Under the pieces are notes generated by a model, which was given only the letters and a program-made list of their open reading frames with translations, was not told where the DNA came from and did no database searches. Position numbers and translations under genes: made by a program. A DNA stretch of 33,602 nt, taken from contig CAJOLV010000013.1 of the NCBI GenBank assembly GCA_905235515.1, forward strand, positions 1-33,602, in the 5' to 3' direction. This document shows positions 5,751 to 14,921 of this stretch, piece after piece; within the stretch, counting starts at the first letter, position 1, and each line of letters starts with the position of its first letter. The DNA is from an uncultured Bacilli bacterium. GTDB lineage: Bacteria > Bacillota_I > Bacilli_A > RFN20 > CAG-826.

Positions 5751-5881
5751 GTTACTGCCAACAATTTAATCACAGCAATAAAGCAACAAAAGAAATATAA
5801 ATAGCAACAAAAATATATTTTAATCTTATTCCTTAATTAATAATATAAAATTATAAATATGCATGAAAGGAGTCTAACTTT

Positions 5882-8008
5882 ATGAAAAAATGTGTATTTT
5901 TGATGTGCGCATTGTTTTTAGGTGCTGGCGCTTTAGCTGGTGCTAATAGAGGTGGCGCTAAGGTCGCTCGTGCAGATGCGCCTAAAACTGATTTTCAATA
6001 TTTAAACAAAGTTTTAGCCGACTTTGATTTTGAAGATTTAGAACTTGGTGCTACAGATGTATTTGATGCCACAGGTTTTTGGAGCGATGGTTCAATTAAG
6101 GTTGTCGAATCGAATGGATCGAAAGCCATTGAATTTAAGAACGTAGGTGCTGCTCTCGGTGGAATCCGTAGTGATTTTTATGGAGATTTTGTAGATGGAA
6201 AAACTTACCGCGTTGAATTTGATAGTGTTATCGAATCAGAAACAGGCGTAGTTCAAATTGATTTCCATGAAACTAATTACTGGACAAGTTTCTTTGTTAC
6301 AAAGAATAGTGCTTATAAAAATCCAAGTGGCAATGACACAGTTAAAAACGTCCAATGGGTTAACGGGCATGTCACATTAGACATTGTTAGCAATCCCGGT
6401 AATCACTGGTTTAGCATTTATAATTCAGGTTTAGGAGAAAATGAAACCTTCATAGTGGATAATTTCAAAATCTATTCAGTAGAAACGGAAACTTTCCATC
6501 AAAATTTTGGCACAAATTTGAACCAAACATATCTCGAAAACTTTGCTTCATTAGAATCTGCGACATTAACAAGTGGACAAAAAGTTGCTCATTTCTATAA
6601 CAACAATTCAACAGCGGCATCTTGGCCAGTAATGTACTTTAATCAATTACCAGCTTTTGAAGCTGGGCACCAATATAGAATTGTTATTGGCTATGCCGAA
6701 GCACCAGTATACGATGAATATTATATTAATATGGTTGGAAACTGGGGAGGTCACACAACATTCTCAATTAGAAAAGATGGCTCACAATATAAAGACAATG
6801 ATGTTGATGATTGCACCTTAGTGCATTCTTCAGAAATGTTAGTTATTGATTTCAATTGTGTTGCCGCACTTTCTGAACAACAAATCAGATTCTGTGTTTA
6901 TGCTAATACTGGCACAGATATGGATTTCAAATTTAGTGAATTCACAATTTATGATTTAAATAAAGTTGCTGCTAGAGAGGAAGCAATTGCAACATATAAG
7001 GACACCGCAAAAGACCAACTCGATAATTGGAAAACAGCGCACCTTGCTGAATATCGCGAAGCACAACAAACATTAATTACTGATGATATTAGCTCTGCAG
7101 AGACAGCGATTGATGCTGCTGTTAATGAAGCCGCTGTTGATGAAATTGTGACCAAATTATTCGAAGACCTTGCAGAAATTAAAACTGCTGCTCAATACGA
7201 AGCTGAAGAAGCCGCTGCTGCATTAGAACAAGCTAAAACTGCTGCTAAAGCAGAATTAGCTAGTTATGTCGATGAAAATGATTATTATGAAGCTGAATGG
7301 ACAACCATTCAAACCATTATTAGTGAAGCTAATAGTGGAATCGATAATGCTTCCACAATTGAAGATGTTGAAAACTATGTCGCTTTTGCAAAACTTTTAA
7401 TTAATTTGGAATATACGAAAGCACAAAAAGATTTAAGAACTGCTATGGATAATGCTAGAAATGCATTAGACGCTACTGATCTCACAGCCTATCGTGAAGC
7501 AGAAAGAGCCCAAGTTAAAGAATTAATTGCTGCTGGTAAAGGCGCTATTGAAGCTTGCTCAACTGTCGAAGAGGTCGCTACTGAATTGGCAAACTATCAA
7601 GCTTTAATCGCTGCAGTTAAGACTGCTGCTCAATACGAAGATGAAGAAGCCGCTGCATTAGAACAAGCCAAAACTGCTGCTAAAGCAGAATTAGAAGGTT
7701 ATAAAAATGCTGATGATTATCGTGAAGCAGAACAAGCTCAACTAGCAACTATTATTTCTGATGGTAAAGTCGCTATTGATGCTGCTACAAGTAAAGCTGG
7801 TGTTGCTAGTGCATTAGCCGCTGCTAAAGCACAAGCCGATGCTTTAAAAACAAAAGCTCAATATGAAGAGGAAGAGGCTCAACCAGAACCAGAACAACCA
7901 GAAAAGAAAGGTTGTGGTAGTAGTGTTGTCGCTGCCTCTGCATTAATCTCTACTCTTGCTTTAGCAGGATTCGGATTACTCTTCTCCAGAAAGAGAAAAC
8001 AAAACTAA
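5882..8008 (+). CDS. Secreted surface protein: two lectin-like domains, helical repeats, GCGSS C-terminal anchor
   Basis: A 708-aa exported protein with a signal peptide (about 1-32). Two beta-sandwich domains (about 37-195 and 200-355) resemble CBM4/9-type carbohydrate-binding jelly rolls, rich in Trp/Tyr/Asn. Four helical repeats follow (about 360-665), each with a YREAE-like motif and AKTAAKAEL or AAQYE(A/D)EEAA segments; these are FIVAR-like stalk repeats. The C-terminus has an acidic Pro-Glu linker, then Lys-Lys-GCGSS (677-681), a hydrophobic helix (682-701) and SRKRKQN. This tripartite end looks like a sorting signal but has Cys in place of LPXTG. Strong ribosome site AAAGGAG. It probably binds glycans at the cell surface. 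The protein at 17851 has the same anchor and a similar signal peptide. No enzyme motif is visible. It stands just upstream of the sugar locus but has its own terminator. Confidence 0.85.
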   Translation: MKKCVFLMCALFLGAGALAGANRGGAKVARADAPKTDFQYLNKVLADFDFEDLELGATDVFDATGFWSDGSIKVVESNGSKAIEFKNVGAALGGIRSDFYGDFVDGKTYRVEFDSVIESETGVVQIDFHETNYWTSFFVTKNSAYKNPSGNDTVKNVQWVNGHVTLDIVSNPGNHWFSIYNSGLGENETFIVDNFKIYSVETETFHQNFGTNLNQTYLENFASLESATLTSGQKVAHFYNNNSTAASWPVMYFNQLPAFEAGHQYRIVIGYAEAPVYDEYYINMVGNWGGHTTFSIRKDGSQYKDNDVDDCTLVHSSEMLVIDFNCVAALSEQQIRFCVYANTGTDMDFKFSEFTIYDLNKVAAREEAIATYKDTAKDQLDNWKTAHLAEYREAQQTLITDDISSAETAIDAAVNEAAVDEIVTKLFEDLAEIKTAAQYEAEEAAAALEQAKTAAKAELASYVDENDYYEAEWTTIQTIISEANSGIDNASTIEDVENYVAFAKLLINLEYTKAQKDLRTAMDNARNALDATDLTAYREAERAQVKELIAAGKGAIEACSTVEEVATELANYQALIAAVKTAAQYEDEEAAALEQAKTAAKAELEGYKNADDYREAEQAQLATIISDGKVAIDAATSKAGVASALAAAKAQADALKTKAQYEEEEAQPEPEQPEKKGCGSSVVAASALISTLALAGFGLLFSRKRKQN

Positions 8009-8030
8009 TCACTAACCATTAGTGTTAACT

Positions 8031-8054
8031 AGGGGACCCTTCGGGTCCTCTTTT
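8031..8054 (+). terminator. Terminator after the surface protein gene
   Basis: A 9-bp GC-rich stem (AGGGGACCC, 8031-8039, with 8043-8051, one G-U pair) ends in TTTT. A smaller stem CACTAA/TTAGTG lies just before it. It separates the surface gene from the regulator. Confidence 0.88.
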
Positions 8055-8073
8055 AATATGTTTACAATTATGT

Positions 8074-8082
8074 TGTTATAAT
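8074..8082 (+). promoter_or_regulatory. Extended -10 promoter of the fusion regulator gene
   Basis: TGTTATAAT is an extended -10 with a perfect TATAAT (8077-8082); no good -35 is seen. The predicted leader before ATG 8109 is only ~20 nt and lacks a Shine-Dalgarno. Confidence 0.5.
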
Positions 8083-8108
8083 TATTATTTTTGTTGTTAA
8101 ATTAAAAT

Positions 8109-9863
8109 ATGGATTATATTAAAACGAATCTCATCATTGACACTGATATTGGTGAAGATATTGATGACACTTGGGCATTGGTATTTTTACTATCTTCGCA
8201 ATTTGTTGATGTTAAACTCATCTCTGTTTCTACTGGAGATGTTAACTATAAAGCTACTTTAGTAGCAAAGATTCTAACTCTTCTACATATGACTCATATT
8301 CCTATTTGTTTAGGAAAGAGTTCTTCTATTGAAGAATATTCCCAAAAAGCGTGGCTAAATGATTTTAATTTGTCATCATATGAAGGGATTATTTATAAGA
8401 ATTTTGAAGAACCTTATCGTAAGGTTATTGATGAATCACAAAATATCACCATATTAGAGCTTGCTCCAATGTCTACATTAGCAAGTATTAAAAACTTATT
8501 AGAGAATCAACGCGTCAAAGTGATTGCAATGGCGGGATCAATATATCACGGTTATTTTAATAGCAAAGAACCATCTATTGAATGTAATGTTGTTAGAGAT
8601 ATAGAGGCCGCAAAAGCAATCTTCAATTCCAAAATTAATATAACGTTAGTGCCTCTAGATATTTGTGGTGACTTTATCGTTAATGGAGATAACTACCAAA
8701 ATATTTTAAATAGTAAAAATATTCGTTCTCGCATAGTTATTGAAAACTATCAAGTCTGGAGTAAGAAGTATAAAGGAAACGCTAATGCGTTTAATCCAAA
8801 ACAATCATCATCTATTCTTTACGACTTATTAGCGTCTTTTGTCCTTTTGTTCCCACAATATTTTGATTATCTCCATTTACCAATCACTATTACAGATGAT
8901 GGCCATACCTCAGTGCAAGGAAATAGAATGGTTAATGTCGCAATAAAAAAACATAAAACAGATGCGATGTTCCTCACGCTTGTGGAAAGAACTAATACTG
9001 ATATTGAAACAAATAAAAGAATTCTCAAATTATCTGTCGAAGGAATTTATTCTTTAACATATGTTTTACAAACCACTAATCCGACATTATTTGTGACAGA
9101 AGTAGGTTGGGAGCAAAGACATCATGGCTCTAATTTTGGTCCTTTAGAAAGAGATTATTATATTTTACATGTTGTCGAAAAAGGCAAAGGCGTTTTAGAT
9201 GTTGATGGGAAGAAATCTCCATTTAAAGAAGGGGATATATTCTTAGTTCCTCCACACACGAAAGTGGCCTATTCCGCAGATGAAAATGATCCTTGTTTAT
9301 ATCATTGGGTCGCTTATAGTGGGTTATTTGCTAATGAATTAACGGTTAAAACAGGTCTCACTATCAGTGATACTTATGTTATTTCACCAATCAAATTTGC
9401 CAGTGTGCTACAAAAGATTAAAGAGATGAATGAAATTGCCACTAATATCAGTGGTGTAGAATTTAAACTCCTCGGTCATCTATATATTTTGTTTTCTGAA
9501 TTATTTAATGAAAACGAACCTCTTGTATTACAAGATAAGAATCATGTTAATAAAGCAATTGAATATTTGCAAATGCATTATCAAGAAGAACTTCGCATTA
9601 ATGATTTAGCAAAACACCTTTTATTAGACCGCACATATTTATATCGTTTATTCAAACAACAAACTGGTTTAAGTATTAAAGAATATTTAATCAATTTAAG
9701 AATTGAAAAAGCTAAAGATTTAATCGCAAATACAAATCAATCATTACATGCGATATCTGTTTTAGTGGGCTATTCTAGCTATTTATCATTTTCCAACACT
9801 TTTAAAGATAAAGTGAAAATGACCCCTAATGTTTTTAGAAAAATACATAAACAACAAAAATAA
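8109..9863 (+). CDS. Nucleoside-hydrolase domain fused to an AraC-family regulator
   Basis: A single 584-aa reading frame joins an enzyme fold to a transcription factor. Residues 1 to about 320 are an inosine-uridine nucleoside-hydrolase-type domain. The Ca-binding motif DTDIGEDIDD is at 11-20, with an APMSTLASI (normally GPLTNLA) segment, AMAGS, and ECNVVRD in place of the usual EWN motif. Residues about 325-420 form a cupin AraC ligand-binding domain with a GDIFLVPPHT turn. Residues 479-584 hold two helix-turn-helix motifs of AraC type (YLYRLFKQQTG, VGYSSYLSFSNTFK). The Asp cluster is kept, so the domain could bind or hydrolyse a ribosyl-type ligand and report it to the DNA-binding part. 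No signal peptide, so cytoplasmic. Placed directly before the ABC transporter operon, it is the likely local activator. I do not know this fusion as a standard architecture. Confidence 0.88.
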   Translation: MDYIKTNLIIDTDIGEDIDDTWALVFLLSSQFVDVKLISVSTGDVNYKATLVAKILTLLHMTHIPICLGKSSSIEEYSQKAWLNDFNLSSYEGIIYKNFEEPYRKVIDESQNITILELAPMSTLASIKNLLENQRVKVIAMAGSIYHGYFNSKEPSIECNVVRDIEAAKAIFNSKINITLVPLDICGDFIVNGDNYQNILNSKNIRSRIVIENYQVWSKKYKGNANAFNPKQSSSILYDLLASFVLLFPQYFDYLHLPITITDDGHTSVQGNRMVNVAIKKHKTDAMFLTLVERTNTDIETNKRILKLSVEGIYSLTYVLQTTNPTLFVTEVGWEQRHHGSNFGPLERDYYILHVVEKGKGVLDVDGKKSPFKEGDIFLVPPHTKVAYSADENDPCLYHWVAYSGLFANELTVKTGLTISDTYVISPIKFASVLQKIKEMNEIATNISGVEFKLLGHLYILFSELFNENEPLVLQDKNHVNKAIEYLQMHYQEELRINDLAKHLLLDRTYLYRLFKQQTGLSIKEYLINLRIEKAKDLIANTNQSLHAISVLVGYSSYLSFSNTFKDKVKMTPNVFRKIHKQQK

Positions 9864-9889
9864 TACTATAAACAACAATTTTATATTTT

Positions 9890-9918
9890 TTGTGCTTAAT
9901 TAAATATATTAATATATT
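9890..9918 (+). promoter_or_regulatory. Candidate promoter of the sugar operon
   Basis: -35 TTGTGC (9890-9895), a 17-nt spacer and -10 TATATT (9913-9918). The weak -35 would suit activation by the adjacent AraC-type protein. The operon may also be read through from the regulator gene, because no terminator is seen between them. Confidence 0.45.
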
Positions 9919-9949
9919 ATTAGAAGAAAAGTTGATTTGAGGTGAATTT

Positions 9950-11350
9950 ATGAAAAAAAGACTTCATTTTGTTTTATTTGGTATTGCTTTAATGTGCACC
10001 GCATTAACTGCTTGTGGTGAAGGTGGTGGTCAAAGAGATAGAAAAGGCGGTTTAAAAGTTTTGACTTATTTGACAAGCGCTGATTCTACAGCCTATGCCA
10101 CTGTTTTAAATAAGGTTATTGCAGACTTTAACGCTATTATTGAACCAGAGGGTTATAAGATTGAAACAGAAACTCCTGGGGATTCTTATTACACATCTTT
10201 AGCGAATAAATTCTCTAGTAGAAACGCTCCTGATATTTTCATGATGGAAGAAGGCTCATTTAATGGTTTTTCTGATTTATTACTCCCATTAGATGAGTTT
10301 TTAGATGCATCTTCTGTTTTACATAGAACTGATTTATGGGATTTAAATAATTTCTATAAGAACAAAGATGGCAAATTAACATGCTTAATTAAAGACTTCT
10401 CTCCAGACTTTATGCTCATTTATAACAAATCCGTTTTAAATGCTTATAATGAGTCGCATCCTGGTAAGACATTTACCATTTCTGAAACAGAACCAATGAG
10501 TTGGTCTGAATATTATGAAATGTGTAGCACAATTCAAAAAGAAATGGGCTTAGAATATGGTTCATCTTTAGGTTTTGAAGGTGTTAAACACTTACACGAA
10601 CTCGTTCAATCAACCGGCTCTTCAATGTATATCAACAACGACACTAATGTGAATAAATCTAACGCCAATCTCCAAGCAGCTTTTAAACTCTTCTGTGCTT
10701 TACAAAAAGATAAAGCCATGGAATTCCCAGAATATTATGGTTTAAACGCTTTTGCTGCTGAAGATGGCAAAAACGAAGGCAAAGCTCCAGGTAGTTATAC
10801 TTCTGGTAGCCAAACTAGTGAACAACAATTATTTATACAAGGTAGATGTTTCTCCATTTTTAATGGCTTATATGCCTTTGCCTCTTATGACTTCTACGGC
10901 ATTAAGAATTTTGAATATGGTATCGCTCCACACCCAGTAATGAATAAGGGCCAAGGTGCCTTTGGCACAACTAGTGCGATGGTCTCTCACGCTATTAGTA
11001 AAACTACTAAGTATAAAGACATTGCTTGGAGATTCTTGGAATATTATCAAACCACTGGTATTGAACAATTTGCAAGAATTGCCTACAACATTCCAGGCAA
11101 TAAAACCATTGCAGGTAGTGATAATTTCTTAAAGAATGATAATCCGAAGGTGGAATATCTTGCTAACTATTTCTATAACTTTGTCAATAGTGGTGCTTGC
11201 ACTTATACAGTTTATAACAGCAAGATTTCTTATGATGTTATTCAAACTAACTTCAACGCTCAACTTGCCAAATATTACGATGGCAGATTAGACTTCAACT
11301 CTCTATTAAATGAAATTGATACCGCAATTCATAACTCCGCTATTCTTTAA
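9950..11350 (+). CDS. ABC sugar transporter substrate-binding lipoprotein
   Basis: Extracellular solute-binding protein of the carbohydrate (CUT1, MalE-like) class, 466 aa. The signal peptide ends in the lipobox LTAC with Cys22 as the lipidated residue, followed by a Gly/Arg-rich tether. The mature part has family features: an early beta strand (KVLTYLTS), the APDIFMMEEG segment (like PDV...), and a long alternating fold containing aromatic residues for sugar stacking. A GAGGTGA ribosome site precedes the ATG. It is followed after 10 nt by two permease genes and, further along the same run, by the ATPase at 21541. It should capture the imported oligosaccharide; the ligand is not known. Confidence 0.92.
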   Translation: MKKRLHFVLFGIALMCTALTACGEGGGQRDRKGGLKVLTYLTSADSTAYATVLNKVIADFNAIIEPEGYKIETETPGDSYYTSLANKFSSRNAPDIFMMEEGSFNGFSDLLLPLDEFLDASSVLHRTDLWDLNNFYKNKDGKLTCLIKDFSPDFMLIYNKSVLNAYNESHPGKTFTISETEPMSWSEYYEMCSTIQKEMGLEYGSSLGFEGVKHLHELVQSTGSSMYINNDTNVNKSNANLQAAFKLFCALQKDKAMEFPEYYGLNAFAAEDGKNEGKAPGSYTSGSQTSEQQLFIQGRCFSIFNGLYAFASYDFYGIKNFEYGIAPHPVMNKGQGAFGTTSAMVSHAISKTTKYKDIAWRFLEYYQTTGIEQFARIAYNIPGNKTIAGSDNFLKNDNPKVEYLANYFYNFVNSGACTYTVYNSKISYDVIQTNFNAQLAKYYDGRLDFNSLLNEIDTAIHNSAIL

Positions 11351-11360
11351 TTAAACAATT

Positions 11361-12296
11361 ATGAACCTAACTAGAAGATTTATCTTTCTAAAGAAAAGCC
11401 GTTTAGGTAAACGCGAAAACGCTGCTTTCTTCCTTTATATCCTTCCATGGATAATTGGCTTTTCTTTGTTCACAATTGTCCCGATGTGCGCATCGCTTTA
11501 TTATTCCTTCCACACCGTATCAATTATTGATATTTCTTCTGATAGTTATACTTATGTCGGTTTAGACAACTATCGAGCAGTATTCCAAGACAAGATGTAT
11601 ATGTCTTCTATTGGTAATACTTTCTTCTACGCTTTTACTAAAACTGGTTTGATTCTTGTTTTATCTTTGTTACTCGCTTTATTTATCAATACAGCGTTTA
11701 AAGGTAATAAGATTGTGAGAATTCTTATCTATTTACCAGCGATTGTGCCAGGAGTTGCCTCAATTATTATTTGGAGCCAACTATTCTCTAAGGATTTTTC
11801 CTTACTCAATTACTTTTTATCATTCTTTGGTATTCCGGCGATTAACTGGACTAATTACAACACACAGATGGCAAGTGTCATTTTAATGGGTGTTTGGGGT
11901 GGCTTAGGACCACAAATGCTCATTATTTTAGCGGCTTTACAAAATGTGCCAAGTGAAATCATTGAAGCGGCAAAGATGGATGGTGCAGGCCCATTTAAAC
12001 GTTTCTTCCATATTACTTTACCTTGTATTGGACCGACTCTTTTCTTCTTATCTTTAACAGGAATTATCGGCGGTTTACAAGCTTACGCGGAGATGCAATT
12101 ACTCTTTGGTGTCGGTACAGATAGAACAATGACTATGGCGTGGAATATCGTTTTACATGCGATGAGTTATAACGGCGCAAAAACTATGGGTTACGCTTGT
12201 GCCCAAGCCTGGGTGCTCTTTTTAATCATCCTTTGTTTCACTGCAGTTTATTTCATCGCCACCAAAAGATTATTGCCAAATAACGAAAAGAGATAA
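11361..12296 (+). CDS. ABC sugar transporter permease, MalF type
   Basis: A 311-aa integral membrane protein with about six transmembrane helices. It carries the EAA loop that docks on the ATPase, EAAKMDGAGPFKRFF...LP (around residues 208-228). The N-terminal ENAAFFLYILPWIIGF segment is typical of CUT1 UgpA/MalF-like permeases. No good Shine-Dalgarno is seen; translation is probably coupled to the binding-protein gene 10 nt upstream. It pairs with the permease starting 1 nt after its stop. Confidence 0.93.
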   Translation: MNLTRRFIFLKKSRLGKRENAAFFLYILPWIIGFSLFTIVPMCASLYYSFHTVSIIDISSDSYTYVGLDNYRAVFQDKMYMSSIGNTFFYAFTKTGLILVLSLLLALFINTAFKGNKIVRILIYLPAIVPGVASIIIWSQLFSKDFSLLNYFLSFFGIPAINWTNYNTQMASVILMGVWGGLGPQMLIILAALQNVPSEIIEAAKMDGAGPFKRFFHITLPCIGPTLFFLSLTGIIGGLQAYAEMQLLFGVGTDRTMTMAWNIVLHAMSYNGAKTMGYACAQAWVLFLIILCFTAVYFIATKRLLPNNEKR

Positions 12297-12297
12297 T

Positions 12298-13209
12298 ATG
12301 ACACTTAAGACGAGACTTTTCATTATGAAAAAGCATATCCAGAATTCTCCTGGATTATCTCCTCGTGCCAAGAAGATTATTAAAAATGTCCTCTTGCTCC
12401 TTTTGGGCTTATTCATTGGTGCTTTCTTATCCGTTCCATTTTTTTGGATGTTCTATTGCGCTTTCAAGGAAAGTACAAAGGATATTTATATCATGCCGCC
12501 AAGCATGCCTAACTTGTTTAATTTTACAAACTTTAAAGAATTCTTAACTGACACTCCATTCTTAAATCAATTAAAGAACACAATTATTGTTGTCTCAACA
12601 TCGATGTTTTTAAGTATTGGTGCAACTATCTTTGTTGCCTATGGTTTCGCTAGATTTAATGGTCGTGGCAAAAAGATTTTCTTCGGCTTACTATTATCCA
12701 CAATGATGCTTCCATGGGTTGTCACAATGGTGCCAGCCTATATCCTATTTGCCAATTTAGGAATGGTGGAAAATGAAGTCTTCCCGTGGATGCCTTTAGT
12801 CATCCCGTGTATAGGTGGATCTGCCTATAATATTTTCTTACTTAAACAATTTATTGAAGGAATTCCAAAGGAATTAGATGAAGCTGCAAAGATTGATGGC
12901 TGTGGTTCCTTTAGAATTCTTTTTAAAATCTTATTACCGAATTGCTTACCAATTTTAGCAACAATTGTCATTTTCTCATTTATCGGAACTTGGGGAGATT
13001 ATATTGGCCCATCAATTTATTTAACAAATCCAGATAATTACACTCTTGCATTAGGCATTCAATATTTAAAGAATCAATCCGCAGCAGGAGTGATGAATTG
13101 GCCGTTAGTGATGGCTGGATGTGCCATCTATTCTATCCCAATCATTATTATCTTTGCCACATGTCAAAAAGCTTATGTCCGCGGCGCGATTGGAAGCGCA
13201 ATTAAATAA
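12298..13209 (+). CDS. ABC sugar transporter permease, MalG type
   Basis: A 303-aa membrane protein, the second permease of the CUT1 importer. It shows the MalG/UgpE hallmarks: an N-terminal helix with LSVPFFWMFYCAFKES, then an EAA loop DEAAKIDGCGSFRILFKILLP around residues 196-216, and a short cytoplasmic tail. The start ATG is 1 nt after the stop of the MalF-type gene, indicating translational coupling. The two permeases probably form a heterodimer served by the ATPase encoded at 21541. Confidence 0.93.
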   Translation: MTLKTRLFIMKKHIQNSPGLSPRAKKIIKNVLLLLLGLFIGAFLSVPFFWMFYCAFKESTKDIYIMPPSMPNLFNFTNFKEFLTDTPFLNQLKNTIIVVSTSMFLSIGATIFVAYGFARFNGRGKKIFFGLLLSTMMLPWVVTMVPAYILFANLGMVENEVFPWMPLVIPCIGGSAYNIFLLKQFIEGIPKELDEAAKIDGCGSFRILFKILLPNCLPILATIVIFSFIGTWGDYIGPSIYLTNPDNYTLALGIQYLKNQSAAGVMNWPLVMAGCAIYSIPIIIIFATCQKAYVRGAIGSAIK

Positions 13210-13226
13210 AAGGAGGACGAAACTCT

Positions 13227-14921
13227 ATGAAAAAACTTGTTTTTGCTACAGCGGTGGTAGGACTTCTTTCTTTAGGAGCTTTTGCAGGTTCTACAAAATC
13301 TGTCATAGCGGAAGATGAAGAAGACATCTTGTACTACGCTGATTTTGAAGGGAAAGTGGTTAACGCTAATGTTCCACCAGATAAGGTCACAGACTTCATT
13401 TGGGCACAAGAATATTTAAACTGCAAAACCGAAACGCATAATGGTAGCAACATGCTCTACATGAAAGCTGCTAATAGGGCCAATGATTTCTCTGCCTTTG
13501 GTGGTTTTGGAACCGCTTCGAAAAGCAATTTAGCAAAGCTAAGACAAGGTGAACCATATCAAGTTACTACCTATTTAGAATTTGGCAATGTCGATTTTGT
13601 CGAAGTTGAAGCCATTTGTGGTGGTAACAAATGGGGAGCGATTAAGGTATACGCTGATGGTAATATTCTCGCTGACCCAGGCGGAAACAATATTGTTGAC
13701 GCTTCCTATAAAAACAATATTTTAGATTTTAAATTCACATATACATTTAACGTTGATGAGGGAGTGAATGGCTATATTACTTTTAAAGCCTTCAATTCAA
13801 ATAATGGTTATTGTTATTTTGATAATAGTAAGATTGCCAAAGCTCCATGTGTTATGGAAGGTACTTTTGAACAATATCCAGCTGGTGGGTTTGATGGCAA
13901 AAACGACAGTGGTTTAAGAACTATTCTCTATACTCAAACTTCTGATATGATTTCCACTTCTGAGATCGTTGAACAAAATAGTAACAAATTCTTAAGAATT
14001 AGTTATGATTGTTCAGTCGATAACGAACAAGCTGTTTTCTATCTCAACAAAATGCAATTCTTGAATATGGATAGAGAATATATTTTCTCATTTAATTTAA
14101 ATACACAAAATATTACCTCCTTATCTTTACGATACGGTGGTGCATGGATTAGTGAAGACCAACAAATTAATATTGATCCAGTTAATGGCACGATTGAAAA
14201 AGTTGGCGATAAGATTTTTGCTGTATCATTTGTTAATAATTTAGTGACAATTAGATATAAAGTCAGCCCTCTTGATGGTTCCCAAACAGATTCTTATCAA
14301 TTTGAAGTAAGAGCGGTAGCCATTAACGGACAAAACGCTAAAATCGATATCGATAATACAAGATTTGAACAAATCCCAGTTTTATCTAGTATTTCAGTCA
14401 ATCCACTTAACGCCAAAACTAAATTTGACTTTGGTGATACATTCACTTATGAAGGAATAGTGGTTACTGGTCATAATTCCGATGGCACGACAACTCCAAT
14501 TAACGCTAGTGATTGTGAATATAGTGGTTACGATATGAATCAAGAAGGTAATCAAATTGTCTTTGTTACCTATCAAGAATTCCAAGCTTATTATCAAATT
14601 AATGTTTCACGTGTATTAAGTGATATGAGCATTGATACCACAAATGTGAAAAAGAATTATGGCTATGGCGAAAAACTTGATTTAACAGGTTTAGTGGTAT
14701 CAGTCAGCTATGCTGATGGTGGACCAGGTGAAGTCTTACAACATAATGCTTTAACCCTTTACGGCTATGCCGTATTTGCTGGTGGTTTTGATTCCCACAA
14801 ACAAGGAACATACACAATTGAAATTATATATAAACACTTAAAGAAATCATTCCAAGTGACAGTGTCCTTCGAAGAAGAATACGGCTTTGATGGTATTGGA
14901 TATGAAGGGATTGGTGAGTAA
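13227..14921 (+). CDS. Secreted beta-sandwich protein with bacterial Ig-like (Big_3-like) repeats
   Basis: A 564-aa exported protein with a clear signal peptide (1 to about 28, ending in IAEDEE). Two lectin-like beta-sandwich regions (about 30-205 and 210-385) have the DFEGK...N opening and ...FDNSKIAKAP ending typical of CBM-like jelly rolls. Two Big_3-like Ig repeats follow (about 386-463 and 464-550), with the F-x-F/Y-G-D/E...G-I/L-V-V pattern. No membrane anchor or sorting signal is visible at the acidic C-terminus, so it may be released or held by another protein. Strong AAGGAGGA site. The gene overlaps the next start by one base (TAATG). The role is probably glycan binding; no catalytic motif is seen. 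Confidence 0.85.
   Translation: MKKLVFATAVVGLLSLGAFAGSTKSVIAEDEEDILYYADFEGKVVNANVPPDKVTDFIWAQEYLNCKTETHNGSNMLYMKAANRANDFSAFGGFGTASKSNLAKLRQGEPYQVTTYLEFGNVDFVEVEAICGGNKWGAIKVYADGNILADPGGNNIVDASYKNNILDFKFTYTFNVDEGVNGYITFKAFNSNNGYCYFDNSKIAKAPCVMEGTFEQYPAGGFDGKNDSGLRTILYTQTSDMISTSEIVEQNSNKFLRISYDCSVDNEQAVFYLNKMQFLNMDREYIFSFNLNTQNITSLSLRYGGAWISEDQQINIDPVNGTIEKVGDKIFAVSFVNNLVTIRYKVSPLDGSQTDSYQFEVRAVAINGQNAKIDIDNTRFEQIPVLSSISVNPLNAKTKFDFGDTFTYEGIVVTGHNSDGTTTPINASDCEYSGYDMNQEGNQIVFVTYQEFQAYYQINVSRVLSDMSIDTTNVKKNYGYGEKLDLTGLVVSVSYADGGPGEVLQHNALTLYGYAVFAGGFDSHKQGTYTIEIIYKHLKKSFQVTVSFEEEYGFDGIGYEGIGE

Noticed and set aside
5534-5881. Tandem riboswitch controlling the surface protein gene
   Set aside because: No antiterminator pairing with the terminator stem could be found and the gene is 131 nt further on with its own ribosome site, so a free-standing RNA is the simpler reading. 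It is not fully excluded.
8109-9863. Two separate genes joined by a sequencing error
   Set aside because: The frame is continuous, with no ribosome site or natural stop/start in the junction region, and the cupin and HTH parts follow the hydrolase domain without a gap.
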